Positions 50,862 to 60,638 of a DNA stretch of 64,000 nucleotides are shown here, in pieces. The notes beneath the pieces are model-generated. The model saw only the letters and a program-made list of their open reading frames with translations, did no database searches and was not told the origin of the DNA. The DNA comes from Gemmatimonas sp. (GTDB lineage: Bacteria; Gemmatimonadota; Gemmatimonadetes; Gemmatimonadales; Gemmatimonadaceae): positions 62,001-126,000 of the forward strand of contig NZ_JANPLK010000001.1 in assembly GCF_031426495.1 (NCBI RefSeq). The letters run 5' to 3'. The translations under genes were made by a program, and so were the position numbers. The first letter of the stretch is position 1. Every line of letters begins with the position of its first letter.

Positions 50862-52349
50862 TTAGCGGATGGGACGGCCGACGGCATTTTCAAGCGCCGC
50901 GAATGCCCGTTGTACATCGTAGACAGCGGTGATACGGTCGGTCTCGGCGCGCTCGTAGTCGCCACGGGCCTGCACGAGGTCCACGATGCTGATGGCGCCC
51001 ACACGATAGCGTTCCTGGGCCAGCGAGAGCGCGGTGCGCGCCGTGCGGACGTTCTGTTCCTGCAGCACGACGGTTTGCTGGGCCGTGCTCAGCGAGAGGT
51101 ACGCCGCCGTCACGTCGGCCGTGACGCGCAGTTCCTGACCACGCACATCGTTCTGCGCATTCCGACGTTGCACACTGGCCTGCTCGACCTGCTGCTCGCG
51201 GCGCCATCCGTTGAAAACCGGCAGCGAGAAGGTGGCAGACAGCGAGTACGGGTTGCGCGTGAAGTCCAAGGGGTACTTGCCCTGCGCGTCGCGTATCGCG
51301 GCTTCCTGTGCTGGCGTGAAGGCGATGGCGTTGCATTGAGCGAGGCTGTTCGGCAGGCCGATACGGTCGCGCACTTCTTCGCTGCGAATGCAATTGGCTT
51401 TCGCCGACAGGGTACTTGCTTGGCTCTGGCTAATGAGTAGCCCAGTGTTCGTAAGGCGAAAGCTTTGTCCCGAGACACCGGCCTGCAGCGACAGCGACGG
51501 GAAGTAGGCACCGCGGGCCGAGGCCTGCGAACGACGGGCCGACTCTTCACGGGCACGGAATGAGCCGAGGGCCGGATTGGTGCGGCGGGCCATGTCGAGA
51601 ATGGTGGCGAGCTCGATAGCCGGCGGTGCCGCGAGGTTGGCGTCGAGCTTGGCGTTGGGCGTCGCGTCGATTCCGATCGTCTGAAACAGACGGACGATTT
51701 CAATGGCGGCCTGATTGCGCGCGTTCAACGACGCCACGCGCTGCTGTCCATCGGCGACTTCGGCGCGCTGCACGTCGAGCTGCGTGCCGGAACCGACCTG
51801 GAGCCGCGCGCGGGCCAACTGGAGCTGCGTCTGCGTGGTCGCCTGGAGTGTGTCCTGCAGCGACGCCCGAGCCTGCGCCTGCAGGGCCGTGAGGTACTGG
51901 TTGGTGACATCGTTTCGCACGCGCTGCTCGGCGGCGGCGATGTCGGCTTCGGTCGCGTTCTGATTGGCCTGCGCCGCGCGGCGGTCATTGAGCGTGGCGA
52001 GCGACAGCTGGAGGCTGGCATTCACCGAGGCGTCCGTGTTCAGCTGATCGTTCGTGGCACCGAAGGCCTGACCCTGGAAGAACGTGGGACGTCCTTCTCG
52101 ATAGCCTCCGCCGAAACTGCTGTTGACACTGGGAATGAACGCGCCGGTCGCGGAGCGGACCGCCGCGGCGGCCGTGCGTCGGGCGTTGGTGGAGGACTGG
52201 AGCGCGGGATTATTCCGGCGCGCGAGTGCGAGGGCGTCCGTCAACGTGATGACAGCCCCCGGAGCAGGGGCGGTCTGTGCTGCGGCGAGCACCGGAACGG
52301 TCCCGACAACGGCCAGGCCGAGCGCGAGCGCGAAAGCGTGAATTCTCAT
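50862..52349 (-). CDS. TolC-family outer-membrane efflux protein
   Basis: 495 aa from the ATG at 52349; ATG at 52373 adds eight residues. Signal peptide MRIHAFALALGLAVVGTVPV with an Ala-rich cleavage site before QTAPAPG. Two outer-membrane-factor repeats: ITLTDALALARRNNPAL opens the first, and PAIELATILDMARRTNPALG the second, each with long helical segments (DVQRAEVADGQQRV; VDLVQARGDYERAE). It provides the exit duct for the tripartite system. Its stop is 12 nt before the adaptor start. Confidence 0.92.
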   Translation of the reverse strand: MRIHAFALALGLAVVGTVPVLAAAQTAPAPGAVITLTDALALARRNNPALQSSTNARRTAAAAVRSATGAFIPSVNSSFGGGYREGRPTFFQGQAFGATNDQLNTDASVNASLQLSLATLNDRRAAQANQNATEADIAAAEQRVRNDVTNQYLTALQAQARASLQDTLQATTQTQLQLARARLQVGSGTQLDVQRAEVADGQQRVASLNARNQAAIEIVRLFQTIGIDATPNAKLDANLAAPPAIELATILDMARRTNPALGSFRAREESARRSQASARGAYFPSLSLQAGVSGQSFRLTNTGLLISQSQASTLSAKANCIRSEEVRDRIGLPNSLAQCNAIAFTPAQEAAIRDAQGKYPLDFTRNPYSLSATFSLPVFNGWRREQQVEQASVQRRNAQNDVRGQELRVTADVTAAYLSLSTAQQTVVLQEQNVRTARTALSLAQERYRVGAISIVDLVQARGDYERAETDRITAVYDVQRAFAALENAVGRPIR

Positions 52350-52465
52350 GGGGACGAAGCGGGTGGAGGACATAGTCAGGGGGGCGTACGCACCCTGCGC
52401 CGGGATGGTTTCAGCGGGTGAGACCAAAGAGTCCAGACGACGGCTCGTTGCGCCAGCCGACGGCG

Positions 52466-53236
52466 TCAACGCGGCACGTCGTCTCGGAGGGCCTCGAGGT
52501 TCCGCGCGGGAATCGAGAGTCGGAGCAGGCGCCCTTCGGTGTCGGCCCAGACCAGCCGCAGGTCGCCGCTGCTGGCGGTCACTCGCCACCGACGAGCCTC
52601 GCGCCGCACACCGGCCACGACAATCGTATCGCGGCTCGTCTCGAGCACGACACGGACCGCGCCCTGGCTGTTGGCGATCGGGGTCAGGCTGGGGAGCGTG
52701 ATCCCGGTGCCGTCGGCCAGCGTGCGGTCGCGCACCAGCAGCGCGTATTGCACGATGCCGTCGTCCTCGATCACGACCGCTCCGGGCCGTAACAGGTACT
52801 CGCGTGCCGCTTCGCCGGTCGAACTGCGGGCCAGCGTCGCGAAGCGGCCGCGTACCCGTTGACCGCCCAGACGCAGGGTGACGTCGGCACCGCGCCGTTC
52901 CTCGACGGAATAGCGAACCGGGGAACCGAGCGAATCGGTCTCGAGGCGCATGGCGACCCGGCGATCGCCGATCGCGGATTCTGATCGCGCTTCGAGCGTG
53001 CCGCCGTCCTGCGACGTGACCCGTTGCACGGAGAACTGCTCGCGTCCGGCCCGCTGCCCATTGACGAGCAGCGTGAAGCTGCCGACGTCGAGCCGCGCCT
53101 GCGCCGGCGGTTGCGCGCCGAATCCCGCGCGCGCTGGCGCTCGCCACCCTGCCGCCAGCAGGGGGGTGAAGAACAGCATGGCGACGAGCGGCAATACCAC
53201 GGGGGGAAGTCGCCGGAGTCGGCGAAACAGGGCCAT
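52466..53236 (-). CDS. Exported protein of unknown function upstream of tolC
   Basis: 256 aa from the ATG at 53236; upstream in-frame codons run into the divergent kinase gene. A basic N-terminus and hydrophobic stretch (LPPVVLPLVAMLFFTPLLAAG) form a signal peptide or anchor. The mature part is beta-rich: GSFTLLVNGQRAGREQFSVQR, VTLRLGGQRVRGRF, IVQYALLVRDRTLADGTGI and a close AGRRE-like VRREARRWRVTAS. The repeated antiparallel pattern resembles envelope lipid-binding proteins but I cannot name a family. It may be co-transcribed with the efflux genes, 117 nt upstream of tolC. Confidence 0.7.
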   Translation of the reverse strand: MALFRRLRRLPPVVLPLVAMLFFTPLLAAGWRAPARAGFGAQPPAQARLDVGSFTLLVNGQRAGREQFSVQRVTSQDGGTLEARSESAIGDRRVAMRLETDSLGSPVRYSVEERRGADVTLRLGGQRVRGRFATLARSSTGEAAREYLLRPGAVVIEDDGIVQYALLVRDRTLADGTGITLPSLTPIANSQGAVRVVLETSRDTIVVAGVRREARRWRVTASSGDLRLVWADTEGRLLRLSIPARNLEALRDDVPR

Positions 53237-53273
53237 ACCGGAATGATAACCGGGCAAGGCCCGCCCCTTCGCC

Positions 53274-56200
53274 ATGGTGGGGTTCGCGGGGTATTGTGGG
53301 GCCATGCTCTCATCACCCCGCGCGGCGCGCGCCGATTCGTGGCCTTTGGGATGGGTCGCGTCGACTAGCACCGCGATCGTTGCCTGCGCACTCTGGCAGC
53401 AGGCGCCGGGGTGGGCGTCGCTGGTCGTGGCGCTCGTCGCAAGCGCGAGTGCGGTGTGGATGCTGCACACGATGCGACGTCCCCGCGGCATTTCCGCGGC
53501 AACGGTCGCGCTACTCGCGATCACCGTCACCGTGGCGGTTGGCGAAACCGCGACCCTCTTTTCGGTTCGCCGGGATTGGGGGGCGTGGTCGGCGGGAGAA
53601 CGAGAGGATCGGGCGCAGCGCGTGGCCGCAAGCCTGACCGACGTCGCGTCGACATTGCGACGAGTGGCCGAAGAGCGGGTGCTGGACACGCTGAACGTCG
53701 CGTCGCCTCCGCTGGAGGGTGCGGTGGAGTCGGCGCTGCTGGTGTTCCGGAACGGCACGCTGGTGGCGCGCGCGGGTCAGACGCGCACACCCATCATGCC
53801 TGGAGCACCAGTCGGTGTGCGGCTGGTGGACGGCGCGTTCCATACCTCGTTAGTGGCACGCGCGCGCTCAGCCGACGGACGGGTCGAGGCCGTGACGGTG
53901 GCGCTGGTGTCGTCGGCCCCGCCGGCGGATCGCTTTGCCCGACCGCTGCTGCGCACGCTCTCCGGCCGGGTCGATGTGGCGCATACGATCATCGAATCAC
54001 CGGACTCGACCAACGTGGCGGTCGGTTCGACGGTGGTCGTGGTACCCGATGGGCCGAATCGGTTGGCGCGGGTGCGGGCGTTGAGTTTTTCGGAGGGTGA
54101 GACCCAGCTCTCGCTGCTGCAGCGCGCGCGGGCGCGAACCAATCTGACCCTTGGTCTCGCCCTCCTCGGCATGCTGGTCGGCGCCTGGCGCCGACCGGCG
54201 CGCACTGGGCAGCGCGTCGCGGCCGCCGCCGCGGCAGTGCTCGCGATCGCGGTGGCGCCGCTCACCGCGTTGTCGAATGTGAGCGCGTTGTTTGACCCCG
54301 CGAGCTACTTCGCAGCGATGGGTGGCCCGCTCACGTCGAACGTGGCGGCGCTCCTGATGACCACCGCCCTGGCCCTCGCCGTGTTGTTGCTCGTGTTGCG
54401 CACGTCGTTTCAGAAGCCGTCGCGATGGATCGCGGCGGCGGTGGTGATCATCGTGGCGTCGGGCGGACCGTTCTTGTTGCGCGATCTGGCCCGCGGCATC
54501 GCGCTGCCCGCAGCCGGCGCGGGGTTCGGGTTATGGATCGCATGGCAGCTCGCGCTCGCACTAGCCGGTGTGTCGATCTTGCTCGCGGGTGCGGCAGCGG
54601 GGCAGGCCGCCCTCGGCCCTCGTCGCGGCTTGCCATCCAGCGTCGCACCGCTGCTCGCTCTCATTACCGGCGTTTTCGCCCCGATCCTGTGGGATGCCCC
54701 GGGGGGATGGCCGGCGTGGTATCCGGCGCTCTGGGTGGCTGCCATTGGCTCGCTGGCGCTCACGCGGCGCGGTCTCGCGCAGGTCGCCGCGGCCGCCGTC
54801 GTGGCCGGCGCCGGCGCGGCGACGCTCACCTGGGGCGCCACGGTACGTGCGCGCATGGCGCTCGCACAACATGACCTCGAGCGCATTGAAGCCGTCGACG
54901 AGAACGCGTATCGGTTGCTCGAACGGTTCGCGACCGCGATGCGCGAGGAAACGCGTCCGGTGCGCAGTACTGACGCGCTGTTACGACGATACGCCGCGAG
55001 TGAACTCGCGCTTGCCGGGTATCCGGCACGGTTGGCACGCTGGGTGCCAGGCAATTCCACGACGCCGGTGTCGGAGCTGTCACTGGCGCCGGTCAACGAC
55101 ACGATCGGCGCGCAGGCCGTGATTGCGACCATGGCGCGCGAGAGCGGCGTCGTGGAAATCCGCGCCGTGGGCGACGGACCGACGACGTTGCTGGTGGCCG
55201 CGGTTCCAGCGCCGGACAGCGTCGTGACGACGATTGCGGTGCCGCCCCGCACGCGTCTGCTCCCGCTCGATCCATTCGCTGCGTTTACCGGCGTCACGGG
55301 GGCACGCGGGACGGAGGCACCCTACAGACTCGCCCTCGCCGTGCCGCTGCCCGGCGACTCGATCGCGCACCCTCTCGAATGGCGTCGGCGTGGCGACGCG
55401 ATGCATGGCGACGGCGTCGCCGGCACGGGCATCGATGTGCGGCGCGTGCACGTGGAAGTGGATCTCCGCACGCTCGATGTGTTGCTGCCGCGGGGAGCCC
55501 TGCTGGTGTTACTCGATGTCATCGCGGTGATGCTGCTCTGGTCGGCGACGGCACTCGCTGATGGCGCGTTGGGCCGACTGCTTCGCGTGCGACGGGTGCG
55601 ATGGTCGCGTTCGTACCGCGTGCGATTGAGCGGTGCGTTGCTCGCGTTCTTCATCGTGCCGGCGACCATCTTTGCCGCCTGGGCATGGTATCGATTGCAG
55701 GACGATGACCGCGCGGCGCGCGAGTTGTTGGTCCGTGAAACGCTGCGCGTGGCGGCGGCCGAGCAGGAACAACGATCGGTCGGGACGTCGCCATCGAGTA
55801 CCGGCGCGCCGCTGTTTTTGTATCGCGATGGTCAGCTTGTCACGGCCAGTGACTCGCTGCTCGATGCCCTCGCACCGCTTGGTCGATTGTTGCCGGTGTC
55901 ACTCGGCACCGGCGACTTCAGTACGGACGACTTCGGCACCGACGACGTGTTCGCCACTCGACGCATCGCGGTCGGTGACGCGCGCACGCTGGTGGGCTTC
56001 CGGCACCTCGCGCCGACCAGCCCATCGGTCCTGGCCACGCCAGCGCGCGGCGACGAGTTCGCGCTCGATGCCCGTCGCGAGGATCTCGGTATCCTGCTGC
56101 TCTTCGCGACGATGATCGGAGCGCTGGCCGCGCTCTGGTCGAGTGGGCTCGCCGCGCGGTCATTGGCGCGACCGGTCGGCGCGTTGCGCGAAGCGGCGCT

Positions 56201-57368
56201 GGCCATTGCCGCCGGCGGTCAGGCCCCCGCGCTCGGCACCGCGCCGGCGACGGAGTTTGCGCCGGTCTATCGCGCCTTCGGGCGGATGGCCGATGATCTG
56301 GCCACCAGTCGCGCTGCGCTCGAAGCCGCGCAAAGGCGCACCGAGGCTGTGCTCCAGCACGTGGCCAGCGGTGTGCTGGCGTTGCGGTCTGTATCACGTG
56401 GTGCCGCACCCGGTGGCGATATCCTGATCGCCAATCCTCGTGCAGAGGCAATGCTTGGTGTGTCGCTGCGCACCTCAGGTGTATCGTTGCACTCGTTGCC
56501 CGTCACGCTCGCTCCACTTGTGGAGCGCTCCGTGGCGTTCCTTTCGGCCACGAACGACGAGGAAGCGTTCGAGCTCCTGGTGCTGGGAAGACAAATGCGC
56601 GCACGACTCACGCGATTGCCGAGTGGTGCCGTGCTGACACTCGACGACGTCACCGAGCTCGCATCGGCGCAACGGGTGCTGGCGTGGGGCGAAATGGCGA
56701 GGCAGGTCGCGCACGAGATCAAGAATCCGCTCACGCCGATTCGACTCGGTGTGCAGCACTTGCTGCGCGCGTATCGCGACAAGCGCGGCGATTTTGGCGA
56801 GATCCTGGACACCAACGTGTCGCGCGTTCTGGCGGAAATCGATCATCTCGATGAGATCGCGCGGGCGTTCAGTCGGTATGGCACCGCGCCCGAAGATCGC
56901 ACGCCGGCGGTACCGGTGGATGTCGCAGCGGTGGTGCTCGACGTCATGGCGCTGGAGCGTCTGGGCGAAGACGGCGAGCGCGAGGCCGGCATTCGCTGGC
57001 ACATCGACGCCCCGGAGCCGGGGGCCGAGCAGGTCGTCGCGCTGGCCCTGAGAGACGAACTGAAAGAAGTGCTGCTGAACGTGCTCGAGAACGCCAGGCT
57101 GGCCGGCGCCGGCACGGTCGTCGTTCACGTGGAAGGCACGGCCACGCACGTGGTGATCGACGTGAAAGACGATGGTAGCGGCATCCCTGCCGATGTGCTG
57201 CCGCAGGTGTTCGAGCCGCACTTCTCCACCCGGACGAGTGGGAGTGGCCTGGGGTTGGCGATCAGCCGCCGGCTGATCGAAGGGTGGGGCGGGACGATCG
57301 GCTTGACGAGCACGCCGGGGGACGGAACGACGGTTCGTCTCACGCTCCGACGCGCCACTCGCCGCTGA
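53274..57368 (+). CDS. Giant NtrY-like membrane histidine kinase
   Basis: 1364 aa (ATG at 53304 is an alternative start with a better GTGGGG ribosome site). N-terminal helices (about 20-70), an extracytoplasmic stretch, a block of about seven helices (270-520), a second extracytoplasmic domain (535-745), two more helices framing a CHASE/dCache-like loop (745-960), HAMP-like region (about 965-1025), a PAS-like region (1030-1125), then HisKA with phosphoacceptor His1147 (VAHEIKNPLTPIRLG) and an HATPase domain (NVLENARLAG, DDGSGIP, SGLGLAISR). The kinase core resembles NtrY; the multi-helix N-terminus is much larger than usual. No response regulator is adjacent. Confidence 0.88.
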   Translation: MVGFAGYCGAMLSSPRAARADSWPLGWVASTSTAIVACALWQQAPGWASLVVALVASASAVWMLHTMRRPRGISAATVALLAITVTVAVGETATLFSVRRDWGAWSAGEREDRAQRVAASLTDVASTLRRVAEERVLDTLNVASPPLEGAVESALLVFRNGTLVARAGQTRTPIMPGAPVGVRLVDGAFHTSLVARARSADGRVEAVTVALVSSAPPADRFARPLLRTLSGRVDVAHTIIESPDSTNVAVGSTVVVVPDGPNRLARVRALSFSEGETQLSLLQRARARTNLTLGLALLGMLVGAWRRPARTGQRVAAAAAAVLAIAVAPLTALSNVSALFDPASYFAAMGGPLTSNVAALLMTTALALAVLLLVLRTSFQKPSRWIAAAVVIIVASGGPFLLRDLARGIALPAAGAGFGLWIAWQLALALAGVSILLAGAAAGQAALGPRRGLPSSVAPLLALITGVFAPILWDAPGGWPAWYPALWVAAIGSLALTRRGLAQVAAAAVVAGAGAATLTWGATVRARMALAQHDLERIEAVDENAYRLLERFATAMREETRPVRSTDALLRRYAASELALAGYPARLARWVPGNSTTPVSELSLAPVNDTIGAQAVIATMARESGVVEIRAVGDGPTTLLVAAVPAPDSVVTTIAVPPRTRLLPLDPFAAFTGVTGARGTEAPYRLALAVPLPGDSIAHPLEWRRRGDAMHGDGVAGTGIDVRRVHVEVDLRTLDVLLPRGALLVLLDVIAVMLLWSATALADGALGRLLRVRRVRWSRSYRVRLSGALLAFFIVPATIFAAWAWYRLQDDDRAARELLVRETLRVAAAEQEQRSVGTSPSSTGAPLFLYRDGQLVTASDSLLDALAPLGRLLPVSLGTGDFSTDDFGTDDVFATRRIAVGDARTLVGFRHLAPTSPSVLATPARGDEFALDARREDLGILLLFATMIGALAALWSSGLAARSLARPVGALREAALAIAAGGQAPALGTAPATEFAPVYRAFGRMADDLATSRAALEAAQRRTEAVLQHVASGVLALRSVSRGAAPGGDILIANPRAEAMLGVSLRTSGVSLHSLPVTLAPLVERSVAFLSATNDEEAFELLVLGRQMRARLTRLPSGAVLTLDDVTELASAQRVLAWGEMARQVAHEIKNPLTPIRLGVQHLLRAYRDKRGDFGEILDTNVSRVLAEIDHLDEIARAFSRYGTAPEDRTPAVPVDVAAVVLDVMALERLGEDGEREAGIRWHIDAPEPGAEQVVALALRDELKEVLLNVLENARLAGAGTVVVHVEGTATHVVIDVKDDGSGIPADVLPQVFEPHFSTRTSGSGLGLAISRRLIEGWGGTIGLTSTPGDGTTVRLTLRRATRR

Positions 57369-57407
57369 ACAGCACATGACTTCGCTCGGGGCGTTAAACT
57401 GCATGTC

Positions 57408-59189
57408 ATGAGTCAGTCCACGCCTCCTCCCGACCACCGGCAAACCACGTCGCCGGCTCCGCATCTCGAGGCGTGGTCGTTGCCCCCCGGCTGGTCGTGG
57501 GGGCACGAGGCGATCCAGCGCGAGCATCGGCACTATCAGGAAGTGATCGACGCGCTCGGGCGGTCGTTGTCGCTGGTGAGTGCGCCGGATGCGAGCCACG
57601 ATGAGTGGCTGAAGAACGAGGCGCGCGCCCTCGCTCACCGCAATCATCCGTCGGTTCCCACCACGTACCACTACTGGGCTTCCTATCAGGAGAGCCGTCG
57701 TGGTCCGGGGTATCTCCGTCGCTGGATCGGCGGGGAAACGGTGTATTCGCGCGTCACCCGGTTGGGCCCGGAAGCGATCCCGTTCGCGCTGCAGGTGCTG
57801 CGTGAGGCCGGGAGCACGCTCGCCTACCTGCACGACACCGGCGCCGCGCACGGCGCGATCTCGGCAAGTACCATCTGGCTCACGCCGGGCGGACGACTCT
57901 GGGTGCTGGGATGGGAGTGGGTCCTACCGCGCGATCAGCGACCGGCCGGACTTCAGCCCGACGCGGCCTACACGCCGTGGCCACCGGAGTGGTCGGCCGC
58001 CGAGTGGCGTCCGACGTCGGCGTCCGATCAGTGGCAGCTGGCGGCTATGCTGTTCACGATGCTGACTGGCGAGACGCCGCCCGAGCACGACGTACCGCCC
58101 ATCTCGCTGCTGCGCCCGGACTGTCCGCAGGCCTTAGCGGCGGTACTGGAGCGTGCGCTGGCGCCCAAGCCGGAAGACCGCTTCCCGAGCATCGCGGCGA
58201 TGCTGCGTGACATGGACCGGCACGTGTCGGTGCGGCAGGTGATGATCGCGCCCGAGGGCGACGAGTTGCCGCCGGCGCTCGACTCGGCGGAGGCGCGACT
58301 GCGCTGGGCCACGGCCGACGACTACGAAATTCTGGCGCCGCTCGGTAGCGGCATGTTCGGTAGCGTGTGGCGCGCGCGCGACCTGTCGCTGTCGCGCGAA
58401 GTGGCCATCAAGGTGCTGCATCCGCACATCGCCAAGGATGACACGGCGGTGGCACGCTTTCGTCGGGAGGCACGACTCGCGGCGCAACTCGCGCACGCGG
58501 CCATCGTGCCGATCTACGATACCGATAGTCGCGGCGACATCGTGTGGTACACAATGGAACTGGCCGAAGGCGGATCGGTGGCCAGTCTCGTGTCGCGCAG
58601 TGGACCGCGTCAGTTCGAAGAAATCGCGCCGCAGGTGGATGAAGTGCTCGAAGCGCTGCATGCCGCGCACACGAGCGGCATCATTCACCGCGACCTGAAG
58701 CCGGAGAATATTCTTATCGATCGGTATCGCCGGTGGCGGATCGGTGACTTCGGTATCGCGTACGCGCTCGGTGAAGAGCGTGCCGGTACGTCGGGCACGC
58801 CGTCGTTCGCCGCACCGGAGCAGTTGCTCGGAGAGGCGCAGGGACCGGCGACCGACTGCTACGCGTTGGCGAGCATCGTGTACTTCGTTCTCACCGGACG
58901 TGCACCGTTCGGCGATGGCCCGGCCGAGACGATTCTGGCGCAACAGCTGTCCGGTTCACTCGCGGCGCGGCTCGAAGACGACGGATTCCCCGAAGCGCTG
59001 GGTGGGTGGCTGCTGAACGGACTGGCGGCGCGGATGGAGGATCGCTTCGCAGATGCACTCGAAATGCGTATCGCCTGGCGACAGGTGGTGCGTGCGACGC
59101 GTCGTGCGGAAGATCAGCGCCCGTGGTGGCGGAGACTCATAGGGGGCGTTCAGGAAGACGAGCCCGTCGAACCGCCTTCGGGTTGGTGA
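57408..59189 (+). CDS. Pseudokinase-Ser/Thr kinase tandem protein
   Basis: 593 aa, soluble. Residues about 25-280 form a kinase-like domain with altered motifs: HGAIS where HRDLK is expected and LGWEW in place of DFG, so it is probably inactive. Residues about 300-560 are a complete Hanks-type kinase: GSGMFGSVWRAR, VAIKVL (catalytic Lys), HRDLKPEN, GDFGIAYA, GTPSFAAPEQLL. The N-terminal half may regulate the C-terminal half. It starts 39 nt after the histidine kinase and its last 53 nt overlap the convergent aldehyde dehydrogenase gene. Confidence 0.9.
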   Translation: MSQSTPPPDHRQTTSPAPHLEAWSLPPGWSWGHEAIQREHRHYQEVIDALGRSLSLVSAPDASHDEWLKNEARALAHRNHPSVPTTYHYWASYQESRRGPGYLRRWIGGETVYSRVTRLGPEAIPFALQVLREAGSTLAYLHDTGAAHGAISASTIWLTPGGRLWVLGWEWVLPRDQRPAGLQPDAAYTPWPPEWSAAEWRPTSASDQWQLAAMLFTMLTGETPPEHDVPPISLLRPDCPQALAAVLERALAPKPEDRFPSIAAMLRDMDRHVSVRQVMIAPEGDELPPALDSAEARLRWATADDYEILAPLGSGMFGSVWRARDLSLSREVAIKVLHPHIAKDDTAVARFRREARLAAQLAHAAIVPIYDTDSRGDIVWYTMELAEGGSVASLVSRSGPRQFEEIAPQVDEVLEALHAAHTSGIIHRDLKPENILIDRYRRWRIGDFGIAYALGEERAGTSGTPSFAAPEQLLGEAQGPATDCYALASIVYFVLTGRAPFGDGPAETILAQQLSGSLAARLEDDGFPEALGGWLLNGLAARMEDRFADALEMRIAWRQVVRATRRAEDQRPWWRRLIGGVQEDEPVEPPSGW

Positions 59190-60552
59190 ATTCGCGGAAT
59201 CCGAGTGGGCCGAGCTCGCGGCCCATGCCGGATTGCTTGACGCCGCCGAACGGATAGCGCGGGTCCGATACCACCATCTCGTTCACGAACACCATGCCGG
59301 CATCGATCGCCTCGATGCACTTCGTGGCGAGTCCGTGATCACGCGTCCACACACTGGCGCCCAGTCCGAACGGGGTGTCGTTCGCTTTGGCGATCGCCGC
59401 ATCGACATCGGCCACGCGAAACACCGATGCCACCGGACCGAACAACTCTTCGCGCGATGCCGGTGCGTCGTCGGGAATATCCACCAGCACCGTGGGCGGA
59501 TAGAAGAATCCCGCTAGCCCTTCGGTGGAGCCGCCCACGAGGGCACGCGCCCCGGCCGCGATCGAGTCGGTCACCTGCTTCGCGAGTCCATCGCGTACGC
59601 TCTCGGTCGCGATCGGTCCGATCTGCGTGGCTTCATCTCGCGGGTCGCCCACGCGCAGGGCGCGCATGCCGCTCACGAACAGCTCCAGAAACTCGTCGTA
59701 TACGGCGTCGCACACGATGAACCGTTTGGCCGCGATGCACGACTGTCCCGAGTTCACGGTACGGGCGGCAACCGCTTGAGCCGCTGCGAGCGCGATGTCG
59801 GCATCGGGGAGCACGATGAACGGATCACTGCCGCCCAGTTCGAGCACGACTTTCTTGAGATGCTGTCCCGCCACCGACGCTACGTGTCGGCCGGCGCGAT
59901 CACTGCCGGTCAACGTCACTCCCGCGATACGATCATCGGCGACGACGCCGTCGAGTGCGTCCACCTCGATGAAGGCCATATGGCACGGTGCATCGGGCAT
60001 GGAGGAGTCGGCGGCACGTGCGGTCGCGCGTGCTTCGGTGAAGCAGGCATCGAGCAGTCGCGCACCACCGGGCACGGAGCCGGCCGGCTTGATCAGCACC
60101 CCGTTGCCGGCCAGCAACGTGGGCACGGCAAATCGCAGCGCCTGCCAGTACGGAAAATTCCACGGCATGATGGCGAGCACTGAGCCGAGTGGCGCGTACT
60201 GAATGCGCACATCGCTCACGTCGTCCTGGAGAAGGACGTCGTCGGCCAGTGCGACCTGTGCCAGCGCCGGCGCTTGTGCGCAGAGCGACACACACTTGTC
60301 GACTTCCGCGCGGGCAGCCACGATCGGCTTGCCCATCTCGAGCGAGAGCCACTCGGCGAGCGCTTCACGGTGAGCGTGCAACGCGACACCGAGGGCGGCG
60401 ACGAATGGCGTACGCTGCGCGTGCGTGGTGTGACGCCATTGCTGCTGTTGGCGATGCACGCGCTCGATCAATGCGGCGCGTTCTGACGTCGTGAGCGGCG
60501 GAAACTCATGTAGGGCGACGCCGGTCGCCGGATTTACTGCGCGGAATATCAT
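59137..60552 (-). CDS. NAD(P)-dependent aldehyde dehydrogenase (succinate-semialdehyde dehydrogenase-like)
   Basis: 471 aa from the ATG at 60552, with GAGG 9 nt upstream. ALDH superfamily: IMPWNFPYWQALR near 140, NAD-binding FTGSD-like TLTGSDRAGRHVA, catalytic Glu in LELGGSDPFIVL near 244 and catalytic Cys in NSGQSCIAAKRF near 278, with the closing GGVKQSGMGRELG. The short N-terminus and GMGRELG ending fit the YneI/GabD subgroup that oxidises succinate semialdehyde to succinate; substrate is inferred. Its 3' end overlaps the kinase gene tail to tail. Confidence 0.9.
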   Translation of the reverse strand: MIFRAVNPATGVALHEFPPLTTSERAALIERVHRQQQQWRHTTHAQRTPFVAALGVALHAHREALAEWLSLEMGKPIVAARAEVDKCVSLCAQAPALAQVALADDVLLQDDVSDVRIQYAPLGSVLAIMPWNFPYWQALRFAVPTLLAGNGVLIKPAGSVPGGARLLDACFTEARATARAADSSMPDAPCHMAFIEVDALDGVVADDRIAGVTLTGSDRAGRHVASVAGQHLKKVVLELGGSDPFIVLPDADIALAAAQAVAARTVNSGQSCIAAKRFIVCDAVYDEFLELFVSGMRALRVGDPRDEATQIGPIATESVRDGLAKQVTDSIAAGARALVGGSTEGLAGFFYPPTVLVDIPDDAPASREELFGPVASVFRVADVDAAIAKANDTPFGLGASVWTRDHGLATKCIEAIDAGMVFVNEMVVSDPRYPFGGVKQSGMGRELGPLGFREFTNPKAVRRARLPERPL

Positions 60553-60559
60553 ACCAAGA

Positions 60560-60598
60560 ACCTCGGCGCCTGGCCCCGTAAGGGTCAAGCGCCGAGGT
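60560..60598 (-). terminator. Hairpin terminator after the GGDEF gene
   Basis: ACCTCGGCGC (60560-60569) and GCGCCGAGGT (60589-60598) pair perfectly over 10 bp with a 19-nt loop. It lies 40 nt after the GGDEF stop and directly before the aldehyde dehydrogenase start, so it also overlaps that gene's leader. No T-tract follows. Confidence 0.65.
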
Positions 60599-60638
60599 GA
60601 ACTGTGTTGCGTGTACCGATGAGCCTACGCCGTTTCGC

